Shown: in pieces, positions 8,973 through 15,016 of the stretch | Numbering within the stretch: position 1 is the stretch's first letter | Layout: each line of letters starts with the position of its first letter | Assembly (NCBI GenBank): GCA_026415535.1 | Contig: JAOAGX010000017.1 | Span: 1 to 15,215, forward strand | Reading direction: 5' to 3' | Origin: Armatimonadota bacterium | GTDB taxonomy: Bacteria > Armatimonadota > UBA5829 | Length of the DNA: 15,215 bases | Program-made: the position numbers and the translations under genes | Notes under the pieces: model-generated | Database searches by the model: none | Seen by the model: only the letters and a program-made list of their open reading frames with translations | What the model was told of the DNA's origin: nothing

Positions 8973-8993
8973 CTCATTAGCCGGACAACAGCA

Positions 8994-9371
8994 ATGTACG
9001 AAATCACCATCGAAGACACATTCGACGCCGCACACTGTCTGCGTGAATATTCGGGGACCTGCCGGAACCTACACGGTCATACCTACCGTGTCTGCGCACG
9101 ATTCCGCTACACCAAACTCGACGAGTCGGGCATAGCACTAGATTTTCGCAAGGCGAAGCAGGCCCTTCGCAACGTCACTGATTATCTAGACCACACTTAT
9201 ATGAACGAACTACCGGAGTTTTCGGTGCAAAATCCGACCGCTGAGAATATTGCCAGATTTATATACTGCCGACTAAAGGAGACGCACCCTGAACTTGCCA
9301 GCGTGAGCGTTTGGGAAACGGCAACTTCTTGCGCTACGTATTACGAAGACGACCCTCGGATCGCTCCATGA
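8994..9371 (+). CDS. queD: 6-carboxytetrahydropterin synthase (QueD)
   Basis: A 125-residue member of the 6-pyruvoyl-tetrahydropterin synthase fold. QueD turns dihydroneopterin triphosphate into 6-carboxy-5,6,7,8-tetrahydropterin, the second step of queuosine synthesis. The zinc ligands are visible as His14 (FDAAHCL) and His27/His29 (NLHGHTY), with candidate catalytic Cys23 just before. Other family marks are LDF (49-51), YLDHTYMNELP (64-74), NPTAENIA (80-87) and VWET (106-109), whose Glu usually binds the pterin. Length is normal. The ATG at 8994 gives the expected family N-terminus. QueE lies downstream on the same strand, which favours QueD over a eukaryotic-type biopterin enzyme. Confidence 0.93.
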   Translation: MYEITIEDTFDAAHCLREYSGTCRNLHGHTYRVCARFRYTKLDESGIALDFRKAKQALRNVTDYLDHTYMNELPEFSVQNPTAENIARFIYCRLKETHPELASVSVWETATSCATYYEDDPRIAP

Positions 9372-9679
9372 ACCAGAGACTTTAAGTTTGGAGATGCGAC
9401 CTTGTTGGATGTGGCGCTAAAAGCGTCCGAAAAGCACCATAAGGTTGGGGCTAGCACAGCAATCCAGTGCAGCGGACTGCGCGACACCCCGAAGGTTGCT
9501 GTCCTTCATCCAGACCCAAGCGAAAGATCTCACCGCGACTTAGAGATTCTTCGCTTCGCTCAGAATGACGCATCACGCTCATAATGGGTTGGGAGACCTT
9601 CGGAGCACTCAGTGGATCGAAGCTTTCGAGCTGACACGACGTTTGCAATCAAAATTGCGGAGCAAGCAGTAATCCAAAA
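9372..9679 (+). other. Non-coding gap between queD and queE
   Basis: A 308-base interval with no credible gene. The only + strand frame of note (about 9402-9584) has its end made by a palindromic repeat. Bases 9649-9662 contain a short GCAAT-CAAA-ATTGC hairpin before queE. I see no convincing promoter for queE and no preQ1 riboswitch-like motif, so it is unclear whether queD and queE share a transcript. Confidence 0.6.
9518..9569. repeat. Palindromic repeat between queD and queE
   Basis: The arm AAGCGAAAGATCTC (9518-9531) pairs imperfectly with GAGATTCTTCGCTT (9543-9556); the right arm goes on through CGCTCAGAATGAC to 9569. This is a shortened copy of the dispersed family. As RNA it would form a hairpin inside any queD-queE transcript. 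Confidence 0.8.
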
Positions 9680-10414
9680 ATGAGCGTCGCCTTGACAGGT
9701 TGGCTTCGCGAAATGTTCGTATCGATTCAGGGAGAAGGCCTCTTTTGTGGCCGACGGCAGACTTTTGTCCGTTTCGCCGGTTGCAACCTTGACTGTCGCT
9801 ACTGCGACACGCCTGCCTCTCGCGAGCCGCACCCTTTGTTTTGCAGCGTCGAAACATCTCCTGGCGGATCGGTTGAAATCTTGCCGAACCCGGCTTCAAT
9901 CGACGCGGTGTTGGAGCGCTGTCTCGCGCTTGGTTCCAAATCAATCGCGCTTACCGGCGGCGAACCGCTTTGCCAGCCCGAATTCGCAGCAGCCCTATCA
10001 TGCGAGCTCAGGCGCTATGGACAAGAGGTTTATCTGGAGACCAACGGCACTCTCCACGAAAGCTTGTTGCTGGTTCTGCCTCACATCGATATTCTGGCTA
10101 TGGACGTCAAGATTCCCAGTGCTGCCGGGCGCGAACTTTGGAAACTGCACGAACTATTTATCGACAAGGCTGCGTGTTCCGAGTCGTTCGTGTTCGCTAA
10201 GGCGATTGTAACCGAAGAAACGACTGAAGATGAAATCACATACTGCGCCGAGCTCATAGCCTCGCGACGTCGCTCGATCCCGCTAGTGATCCAACCTGTA
10301 ATGGGAGAACCTGTCTGCGCTCGCCACCTGATGAAGCTGCAAGAAGCGGCACTAGTAAAGCTGGAGGATGTGCGCGTCATTCCTCAATGCCATAAGATTC
10401 TAGGTTTGCCATGA
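9680..10414 (+). CDS. queE: 7-carboxy-7-deazaguanine synthase (QueE), radical SAM
   Basis: A 244-residue radical S-adenosylmethionine enzyme. QueE contracts the ring of 6-carboxytetrahydropterin, the QueD product, to make 7-carboxy-7-deazaguanine. The N-terminal substrate segment is FVSIQGEG (13-20). The cluster motif is CNLDCRYC (Cys35, Cys39, Cys42), the standard CX3CX2C. The SAM-binding TGGEPL is at 92-97, and the C-terminus has the typical IPQCHKILG ending. Length is normal. No clear ribosome site precedes the ATG at 9680, but the family N-terminus fits this start; an internal ATG at codon 12 would cut into the conserved region. The stop overlaps the next gene's start by ATGA. Confidence 0.93.
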   Translation: MSVALTGWLREMFVSIQGEGLFCGRRQTFVRFAGCNLDCRYCDTPASREPHPLFCSVETSPGGSVEILPNPASIDAVLERCLALGSKSIALTGGEPLCQPEFAAALSCELRRYGQEVYLETNGTLHESLLLVLPHIDILAMDVKIPSAAGRELWKLHELFIDKAACSESFVFAKAIVTEETTEDEITYCAELIASRRRSIPLVIQPVMGEPVCARHLMKLQEAALVKLEDVRVIPQCHKILGLP

Positions 10415-11370
10415 GACGCATAGGTATTACAACCACGATCCCGGTCGAAGTTGTTTACGCCGCCGGTTGCGTACCGGTCGACCTCAATAATGCGTTCATT
10501 AACTCCGATGACCCTGCTGCTCTAGTTGCGCAGGCAGAATTGGATGGCTATCCGCGCACAGCCTGTGGCTGGATCAAGGGTATTTACTCGGTCGTAAAGA
10601 GCAGCATTTGCGATGCGGTGATTGCGGTGGTGGAAGGTGACTGTTCCCAGACTCAGGCTATGGTCGAAACGCTTGAGGCTACCGGCGTAGAAATCATCCC
10701 ATTCGCCTTCCCCTACGGACGTGATCGCGATCTGCTTCGCCTGCAGATCGACAAGCTCATTGCGCGCTTAGGAACTACGTGGGACGCCGCTTTTGAATGG
10801 AAACACCAGCTGGACCGAATAAGACGGAAAGTCTGGATGCTCGACGAGCTCACCTGGACACAGAACGCGTTCAGCTCGTTCGAAAACCACTATTACCAGG
10901 TCTCTTGCAGCGACTTCAACGGAGATCCTGCTGCTTTTGAGGCATCAATCCCCAGTCCCAAACCCACAACATCGGATTTGCGCCTGCGGCTCGGCTACAT
11001 CGGTGTTCCACCGATCTTCACTGACTTTTATCAATACGTTGAAACCCTCGGCGCTAAGATTGTTTTCAACGAGGTCCAGCGACAGTTCACGATGCCGTTC
11101 GAAACGAATGATCTAGTAGAGCAGTATCTGCTATACACGTATCCCTACGACATATTCGGCCGAATAGAGGACATCAAACGCGAAGTCAGGCGCCGAAGCA
11201 TTGTCGGACTGATTCACTACACGCAAAGTTTCTGCTTCAGGCAGATTCAGGATCTTATCATACGACGGCATATCGACCTACCTATACTAACAATCGAAGG
11301 CGAGGCGCCCACCAAGTTGGATGCACGAACAAGAGTGCGGATTGAGAGCTTTGTGGAAATGCTGAGGTAA
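10411..11370 (+). CDS. Compact HgdB/BcrB-like protein of the 2-hydroxyacyl-CoA dehydratase family
   Basis: A 319-residue protein with the pattern of the 2-hydroxyglutaryl-CoA dehydratase D-component/benzoyl-CoA reductase subunit family. Seen are the N-terminal PVEVVYAAGCVPVDLN (11-26) and three cysteines where the family holds its [4Fe-4S] cluster: Cys52 (RTACGW), Cys78 (EGDCSQ) and Cys275 (SFCFRQ). The LPILTIEGEAP strand (290-300) and the arginine-rich C-terminal helix are also typical. It is shorter than the usual 370-430 residues, mainly because it starts directly at the first Rossmann-like unit. Its ATG overlaps the queE stop as ATGA, so translation is probably coupled. No second dehydratase subunit and no ATP-dependent activator (HgdC type) is next to it, so an ordinary acyl-CoA dehydratase is unlikely. 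A reductive or accessory step linked to 7-deazaguanine metabolism is inference. It converges on carD across only 22 bases. Confidence 0.82.
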   Translation: MRRIGITTTIPVEVVYAAGCVPVDLNNAFINSDDPAALVAQAELDGYPRTACGWIKGIYSVVKSSICDAVIAVVEGDCSQTQAMVETLEATGVEIIPFAFPYGRDRDLLRLQIDKLIARLGTTWDAAFEWKHQLDRIRRKVWMLDELTWTQNAFSSFENHYYQVSCSDFNGDPAAFEASIPSPKPTTSDLRLRLGYIGVPPIFTDFYQYVETLGAKIVFNEVQRQFTMPFETNDLVEQYLLYTYPYDIFGRIEDIKREVRRRSIVGLIHYTQSFCFRQIQDLIIRRHIDLPILTIEGEAPTKLDARTRVRIESFVEMLR

Positions 11371-11392
11371 TACGTAATCGCGCCGGGAATTT

Positions 11393-11878
11393 CTAAGCGC
11401 TCTTTGCAGCAGATTCGGTGTCCCTGGCTGGTTCGCCATTCATCAGCGCAATCAGATTGTCCTCGGGAATTCCTAGTACCTCGGAAAGTTCTTCCAACAG
11501 TAGCTTCTTCGCGCGCTTGATCTGGTGCTGTTCGCTGACTTTGGGGTAACGAGATTTGGGTTCGGTCAATTGGTGTCGGATCGCGCGTGCTAGTTCTAGT
11601 GGGTCGTTCCAGCACAGATCGCGCAGTCCCGATGTCATTTTACAGTCTTCAGCTTCACCCGACAGTATCTTAAGCACCCTTTCGAGAGTGTCGGGCGATG
11701 AGACCGGTCGTAGACCAACTTCCTCGGCTGAATCCACTGGCACAAAGATGGTGGATGCCAGAGACGGCTTGGGGATTACGTAGTAGTCGCGTCTTTGTCC
11801 ATCTTGAATTCGCGTCTCGATTCCTCGTATCACCCCGACTCCGTACCTCGGATGCAGGACTCTATCACCGATCTCCAC
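11393..11878 (-). CDS. carD: CarD/CdnL-family RNA polymerase-binding transcription factor
   Basis: A 161-residue CarD-type protein. CarD binds the RNA polymerase beta subunit and stabilises open promoter complexes, often at rRNA promoters. The N-terminal Tudor-like domain (1-58) shows GDRVLHPRYGVGVIRGIE and the DYYVIP strand; the C-terminal helical domain (about 60-147) includes the KRAKKLLLEELSEVLG helix. Length agrees with the family. By memory alignment the tryptophan that wedges the DNA minor groove in mycobacterial and Thermus CarD seems replaced near Cys79, while a tryptophan occurs at 90. The start is GTG at 11878, preceded by an in-frame stop and by AAGGAGG 11 bases upstream at 11890-11896. 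It has a strong promoter and a long leader. Confidence 0.88.
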   Translation of the reverse strand: MEIGDRVLHPRYGVGVIRGIETRIQDGQRRDYYVIPKPSLASTIFVPVDSAEEVGLRPVSSPDTLERVLKILSGEAEDCKMTSGLRDLCWNDPLELARAIRHQLTEPKSRYPKVSEQHQIKRAKKLLLEELSEVLGIPEDNLIALMNGEPARDTESAAKSA

Positions 11879-11972
11879 TTAGAAGACGCCCTCCTTTCGA
11901 GATACTTGCGCCGGAACCGTTGCGCGATAGGCGAAATCGAAACACGTCCAGCGTGCAGCGAACCAAGAGTGT

Positions 11973-11992
11973 CCGTTTCGTTGCCTAAACGG
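11973..11992 (-). promoter_or_regulatory. Stem-loop in the carD leader
   Basis: On the minus strand CCGTTT and AAACGG are separated by eight bases inside the predicted transcribed leader of about 120 bases. No run of U follows, so it is not a simple terminator. A regulatory role is only a guess. Confidence 0.4.
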
Positions 11993-12004
11993 CCGATCCT
12001 CTGT

Positions 12005-12033
12005 ATTTTACCGGCTCCTCCGCCAAAAGTCAA
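12005..12033 (-). promoter_or_regulatory. Sigma-70-type promoter of carD
   Basis: On the minus strand TTGACT (12028-12033), a 17-base spacer and TAAAAT (12005-12010) differ from the sigma-70 consensus by one base in each hexamer. Transcription would start near 11998, about 120 bases before the GTG of carD. Confidence 0.75.
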
Positions 12034-12081
12034 TCCCACCTAGCCGATGTTGTTGCGATAAAGGCGTTTTCGAACGTCTGG

Positions 12082-12147
12082 GAGATTCTTCGCTGCGCTC
12101 AGAATGACAACCTGACTGGTGCGTTATTGTCAGCAAAGCGAAGAATC
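12082..12147. repeat. Palindromic repeat pair, outward-facing arms
   Basis: The right-arm type GAGATTCTTCGCTGCGCTCA starts at 12082 and runs to GAATGAC at 12108. A left-arm type, GTCAGCAAAGCGAAGAATCT, follows at 12128-12147. The order of arms is reversed relative to the copies at 12310 and 12518. Confidence 0.75.
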
Positions 12148-12240
12148 TGCGCTAGCAAGGGTGAACGGATGTCCAGTCTAGGCTATTGCAATAGACACAT
12201 TTTTCGGCGGTTCTCTTGCCTAGCCGACCGACACTAAATC

Positions 12241-12262
12241 ACCTTGCGGCGTGTCTTATCGC
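12241..12262. repeat. Flanking short repeat, copy 1
   Basis: TTGCGGCG followed by CTTATCG recurs at about 12693-12709, on the other side of the palindrome cluster. A similar inverted stretch (GTTGCGATAAAGGCG) is at 12052-12066. The two direct copies bracket about 450 bases, which may mark the edges of a larger unit. Confidence 0.5.
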
Positions 12263-12309
12263 GATGGCCCAGTCACATAGCGATGCAGAGATACCCTCTA
12301 CAAAGATAC

Positions 12310-12392
12310 GTCATTCTGAGCGTAAGCGAAGAATCTCGGCGTATTGGTGAACGAGGCGTTGCGTCGAGATCCTTCGCTTCGCTCAGGATGAC
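12310..12392. repeat. 83-base palindromic element, copy 1
   Basis: The left arm (12310-12335) begins GTCATTCTGAGCG and the right arm (12366-12392) ends CGCTCAGGATGAC. The arms are near-perfect inverted repeats of about 26 bases around a 30-base centre. It is almost the same as the copy at 12518-12600: one arm difference by eye, with a more varied centre. There is no coding capacity. Confidence 0.9.
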
Positions 12393-12475
12393 AATCTCCG
12401 ACCAGCATGAAACTTTCCGATCAGGGCGACACTTTTCAACCAGGATGGGACTCTTCGATTAGGATGATGAGAAAC
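12381..12475. repeat. Array of five degenerate 19-base direct repeats
   Basis: Five successive 19-base units start at 12381, 12400, 12419, 12438 and 12457 with no gaps. One unit reads GATCAGGGCGACACTTTTC. Conserved positions are the (C/T)AGGATGA core and a (C/T)TTTC end, with one to several changes per unit. The first unit is the end of the palindrome's right arm, so array and palindrome are in register. Confidence 0.8.
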
Positions 12476-12504
12476 CGTCGTTCTAAGCGTAGGGAAAAGA
12501 ATCC
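12476..12504. repeat. Decayed left arm of the palindromic repeat
   Basis: CGTCGTTCTAAGCG followed by AAAGAATCC resembles a left arm with several changes. It directly follows the first 19-base array, as another left arm follows the second array. Confidence 0.6.
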
Positions 12505-12517
12505 GCTGTTGCACCGC

Positions 12518-12600
12518 GTCATTCTGAGCGCAAGCGAAGAATCCAGGTATTTGGTGAATGATTACGTCGCGCTGAGATCCTTCGCTTCGCTCAGGATGAC
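12518..12600. repeat. 83-base palindromic element, copy 2
   Basis: Same length and arm sequence as copy 1, with left arm 12518-12543 and right arm 12574-12600. The right arm is identical to copy 1 from GAGATCC to GATGAC, while the central 30 bases differ by changes and compensating indels. Confidence 0.9.
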
Positions 12601-12664
12601 ACTTTAATACCGGGATGAAATTTCTCGATCATGATGAGAGTTTTCGATCATGATTATGAGAACC
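12589..12664. repeat. Array of four degenerate 19-base direct repeats
   Basis: Units start at 12589, 12608, 12627 and 12646 without gaps; the third reads GATCATGATGAGAGTTTTC. The phase and placement after the right arm are the same as in the array at 12381. The array is followed by GGTCATTCTGAGCG, a further left arm, at 12665-12678. Confidence 0.8.
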
Positions 12665-12710
12665 GGTCATTCTGAGCGTAATTAAGTATCATCTTGCGGC
12701 GCCTTATCGT
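12665..12710. repeat. Truncated left arm plus flanking short repeat, copy 2
   Basis: GGTCATTCTGAGCG is a left arm broken off at 12678. It is followed at about 12693 by TTGCGGCG-CCTTATCG, the second copy of the flanking repeat seen at 12241. Confidence 0.55.
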
Positions 12711-12750
12711 AACAGCACACCGGGGTTGAGAGAATTCGGTCTCGGGCTGG

Positions 12751-12774
12751 TTCTCCGCTTCTCTCAGAATGATG
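12751..12774. repeat. Degenerate right arm of the palindromic repeat
   Basis: TTCTCCGCTTCTCTCAGAAT followed by GATG matches the right arm with a few changes. It is the last recognisable member of the cluster. Confidence 0.6.
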
Positions 12775-12807
12775 GGGGGCGACCCTAAATATCTTTGGAG
12801 TGCGGCA

Positions 12808-12858
12808 TGATCCGCAGCCTTGAGTCCAACCCTTCGTAGAGGCGAAGGCTACGGATCA
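12808..12858. repeat. Long inverted repeat with two alternative hairpins
   Basis: TGATCCGCAGCCTT (12808-12821) pairs with AAGGCTACGGATCA (12845-12858), 13 of 14 positions. Inside it CCTTCG (12831-12836) pairs perfectly with CGAAGG (12843-12848). The two stems share 12845-12848 and cannot both form fully. It lies about 125 bases beyond the stop of the HD gene on that gene's transcript. No T-run follows a stem, so a classical terminator is not supported. Confidence 0.7.
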
Positions 12859-12982
12859 CGAGGGTAATCCACCGGTTCGGCGCGAAGCCTCAAAGTTTGT
12901 CAATTACGGCGAGGAAGCTAGGCCCACAAAATATGACAGCTGCCAACCACAAGGGACAAACCGCGTTCCCAATGTTGGGGGT

Positions 12983-13660
12983 CTACATTTCGATTCCGTT
13001 TATGATCAGCTTAAACCGATAGCCAAAGAAGTCCGCAGCGCGCCGGCACATAAGCATACGAGTGAGGAATATCTCGAAGTAATCCATCACGGAAGAAGAG
13101 TGCTCGTCGGTAACGAGCTCGAGGTTGATTGACTTGTTCTCGTTGTCCACTCGCAAGTGCGAACGTTGGACTGAGAAGTTCACACGGTCATGTATATCGA
13201 ATGTTAAAGGGTTATGATTCTGGACGCGCGAGTGGTGAACGTCCGACTTGTCCGCCAGTATCAGCGCCGCTGCAACCGAGCTAGTTGGTGCGCCGACCTC
13301 TTCCTCGTGATTACCGATCGCACCCATTATGACGGCAACCTCGTTCTCCGGCATTCCCATCTCGTTTAGGAGCACAAACGCCATTATTCCTGCGGTCTCG
13401 CAATGGCCATTTCGATTTATAGAATTGCCAATGTCGTGAAGATATCCGGCAATGGCAGCAAGCTCGGCAGTGCGGCCGTCTTGGCCGAGGCTCTTGATAA
13501 TGTCACGCGCGGTTTCAGCGACGATCCCCGCGTGGCGGAACCCGTGCTCGGTATAACCGAGCGCATTCATTTGCTCATTAGCCGCCTCCAGGAATGCCCT
13601 AACTTTAGGATCGCGTCTTACGCGGTCCAGCGTAACCACGTCTTTCTCGTCTTCGCTCAT
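12983..13660 (-). CDS. HD-domain phosphohydrolase
   Basis: A 225-residue HD-superfamily metal-dependent phosphohydrolase; the substrate is unknown. Candidate metal ligands are His43 (FRHAG), His75-Asp76 (YLHDIGN), His86 (NGHCETAG), His118 (GNHEEE) and Asp137 or Asp140 (ADKSDV). I recognise a conserved family of this length and pattern in Firmicutes and Thermotogae-like bacteria, including the long YFEIFLTRMLMCRRAA helix near the C-terminus. It carries no sensor or GGDEF domain. I chose the ATG at 13660: GGGAG stands seven to eight bases upstream, and the family begins near here. An in-frame ATG 47 codons earlier would add an arginine-rich stretch lying wholly inside tgt. The gene overlaps the end of tgt by 56 bases, so the two are probably co-translated. 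Confidence 0.88.
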   Translation of the reverse strand: MSEDEKDVVTLDRVRRDPKVRAFLEAANEQMNALGYTEHGFRHAGIVAETARDIIKSLGQDGRTAELAAIAGYLHDIGNSINRNGHCETAGIMAFVLLNEMGMPENEVAVIMGAIGNHEEEVGAPTSSVAAALILADKSDVHHSRVQNHNPLTFDIHDRVNFSVQRSHLRVDNENKSINLELVTDEHSSSVMDYFEIFLTRMLMCRRAADFFGYRFKLIINGIEM

Positions 13661-14828
13661 TACCCATCTCCCGACTGCTTGGCATCTCCCCCCCAGCTTC
13701 CTCTTCCGAGGCAAGAGTATACCTCGCCAGGAACTCCTTTCTAAACTCAGAGAACTCCCCCTGTTCAATCGCCCGCTGAATTCCTTCCATAAGCTTGGCA
13801 TAGAAGCTCAGGTTATGATACGTAGCAAGACGCGCGGCGAGAATTTCATCGCACATATACAGGTGACGCAAATATGCTGCCGTGTAGTTCCGACAGCACC
13901 AGCAGTCGCAGTCCGGATCTACTGGTTCAAAGTCCGCGATAAAACGGCTGTTCTTGATGTTTATGCGGCCGCGACTGGTGTAGAGCGATCCGCTGCGACC
14001 CAGGCGCGTTGGTAGAACACAGTCGAACATGTCTATTCCGCAAGCGACTGAGTCGAGTATGTCCAAGGGCGTGCCAACCCCCATAAGATAACGCGGTTTT
14101 TCATCCGGCAGGTACGGCACACTCCACTCAACCGCTTTCATCATAAGCTCCTTGCCTTCTCCGACAGACACTCCGCCTATCGCCACTCCGTCAGTGTCAA
14201 GTGAAGCTACAAATCGGGCGCTTTCGGCTCTAAGATCGGAATAGACACTACCTTGAGATATCGCAAAAAACGCTTGGTTCGGATCGCGTGCCGCGAGAGA
14301 TCGTTCGGCCCAGCGGTGCGTGCGTTCCATTGCCTCCCGAGCATAGTCGGGGTCACAAGGGTAAGGCGCGCACTCGTCAAATGCCATCACTATGTCCGCA
14401 CCCAGCGCACTCTGGACCTCCATTACCCGCTCCGGCGTGAACTCGTGGTAGGAGCCGTCCACATACGAACGAAATACCACGCCATCCTCCCCGATCTTAC
14501 GGATGTGCTCTAGACTAAAAACCTGGAATCCCCCCGAGTCCGTCAAAATCGCCCGAGGCCAGTTCATAAACCGGTGTAGACCACCTGCGGAAGCGACCAA
14601 TTCGTGGCCAGGTCGGAGATAAAGGTGATAAGTGTTTGCCAAGACGATCCTATAGCCCATCTCCCTAAGCTCCTCTTGACTAGTAGCTTTGACCGTCCCC
14701 TGTGTCCCGACTGGCATAAACACTGGTGTCTCAACCGTCGCGCGCGCGAGCTGCAGACGTCCGCGACGCGCACAAGTGGTTCGGTCTACTGCCAGGATCT
14801 CGAATCGGAGGGGCTTCTTAGGCGTCAT
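13605..14828 (-). CDS. tgt: tRNA-guanine transglycosylase (Tgt)
   Basis: A 407-residue enzyme that exchanges guanine 34 in the anticodon of the Asp, Asn, His and Tyr tRNAs for preQ1, committing them to queuosine. Key sites are Asp97 (TDSGGFQVFSL), Asp151 (FDECAPYP), the nucleophile Asp269 (GIDMFDCVLPTR) and the zinc site Cys307, Cys309, Cys312, His338 with exact CXCX2CX25H spacing. GGVSVGE (218-224) carries the valine of bacterial preQ1-using enzymes rather than the glycine of eukaryotic queuine users. The usual length is 370-380; here about 35 extra polar residues follow FLARY and read into the HD gene. I chose the ATG at 14828 because the promoter lies just upstream; the longer frame to 14882 would start in the -35 element. 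Confidence 0.95.
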   Translation of the reverse strand: MTPKKPLRFEILAVDRTTCARRGRLQLARATVETPVFMPVGTQGTVKATSQEELREMGYRIVLANTYHLYLRPGHELVASAGGLHRFMNWPRAILTDSGGFQVFSLEHIRKIGEDGVVFRSYVDGSYHEFTPERVMEVQSALGADIVMAFDECAPYPCDPDYAREAMERTHRWAERSLAARDPNQAFFAISQGSVYSDLRAESARFVASLDTDGVAIGGVSVGEGKELMMKAVEWSVPYLPDEKPRYLMGVGTPLDILDSVACGIDMFDCVLPTRLGRSGSLYTSRGRINIKNSRFIADFEPVDPDCDCWCCRNYTAAYLRHLYMCDEILAARLATYHNLSFYAKLMEGIQRAIEQGEFSEFRKEFLARYTLASEEEAGGEMPSSREMGNERRRERRGYAGPRKTRS

Positions 14829-14852
14829 TTCTCTGCCGGTGAATACCGGCGG

Positions 14853-14882
14853 ATTATACATCGCACCGACGACGACCGTCAA
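14853..14882 (-). promoter_or_regulatory. Sigma-70-type promoter of tgt
   Basis: On the minus strand TTGACG (14877-14882), an 18-base spacer and a perfect TATAAT (14853-14858) are seen. Transcription would start near 14846, about 18 bases before the chosen ATG. The tgt-HD pair would be its operon. Confidence 0.72.
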
Positions 14883-15016
14883 GATGGCAGTAGTACTTGA
14901 AGGTGACCACCATTAAGTACACGCTCGGCAACTCTCCCTCGCTTAGTTGAAGATCGGTAGGTTGTCAAAACTGCTGGGCTTGCGGTGTTTCTCAACGCCC
15001 CGGTGTTCGCCAGAGC

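Larger units (their letters stand above)
11879..12982. other. 1.1 kb gene-free region with carD control signals and repeats
   Basis: No credible gene lies here. The carD side (11879-12033) holds its leader and promoter. From about 12050 to 12774 it is packed with palindromic repeats and 19-base arrays, listed separately. From 12775 to 12982 there is one strong inverted repeat (12808-12858) and then unremarkable sequence up to the HD gene. Short frames here owe their sequence to the repeats. Confidence 0.8.

Noticed and set aside
8973..8993. preQ1 riboswitch before queD
   Set aside because: The predicted leader is only about 15 bases, too short for any known preQ1 aptamer; none is seen before queE or tgt either.
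9402..9584. Small + strand frame between queD and queE
   Set aside because: Its C-terminal LEILRFAQND is simply the palindromic repeat translated; no ribosome site or family match is recognisable.
9451..9648. Minus-strand frame containing HSERSEES
   Set aside because: This peptide is the usual translation of the dispersed repeat, seen in many unrelated annotations; it is not a gene.
12244..12607. Short + strand frames over the repeat cluster (12244-12462 and 12407-12607)
   Set aside because: Both are built from the palindromes (RMTI and FASLRMT type endings) and have no coding features.
12381..12664. CRISPR array
   Set aside because: The 19-base units are contiguous with no spacers, the sequence is degenerate, and no cas gene is present.
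13661..13801. Longer N-terminus for the HD protein
   Set aside because: The extra 47 residues are arginine- and serine-rich, lie wholly inside tgt and lack a ribosome site, while the ATG at 13660 has one.
14829..14882. Longer N-terminus for Tgt
   Set aside because: The upstream ATG coincides with the -35 element of the likely promoter, and the family starts near residue 19 of that frame.
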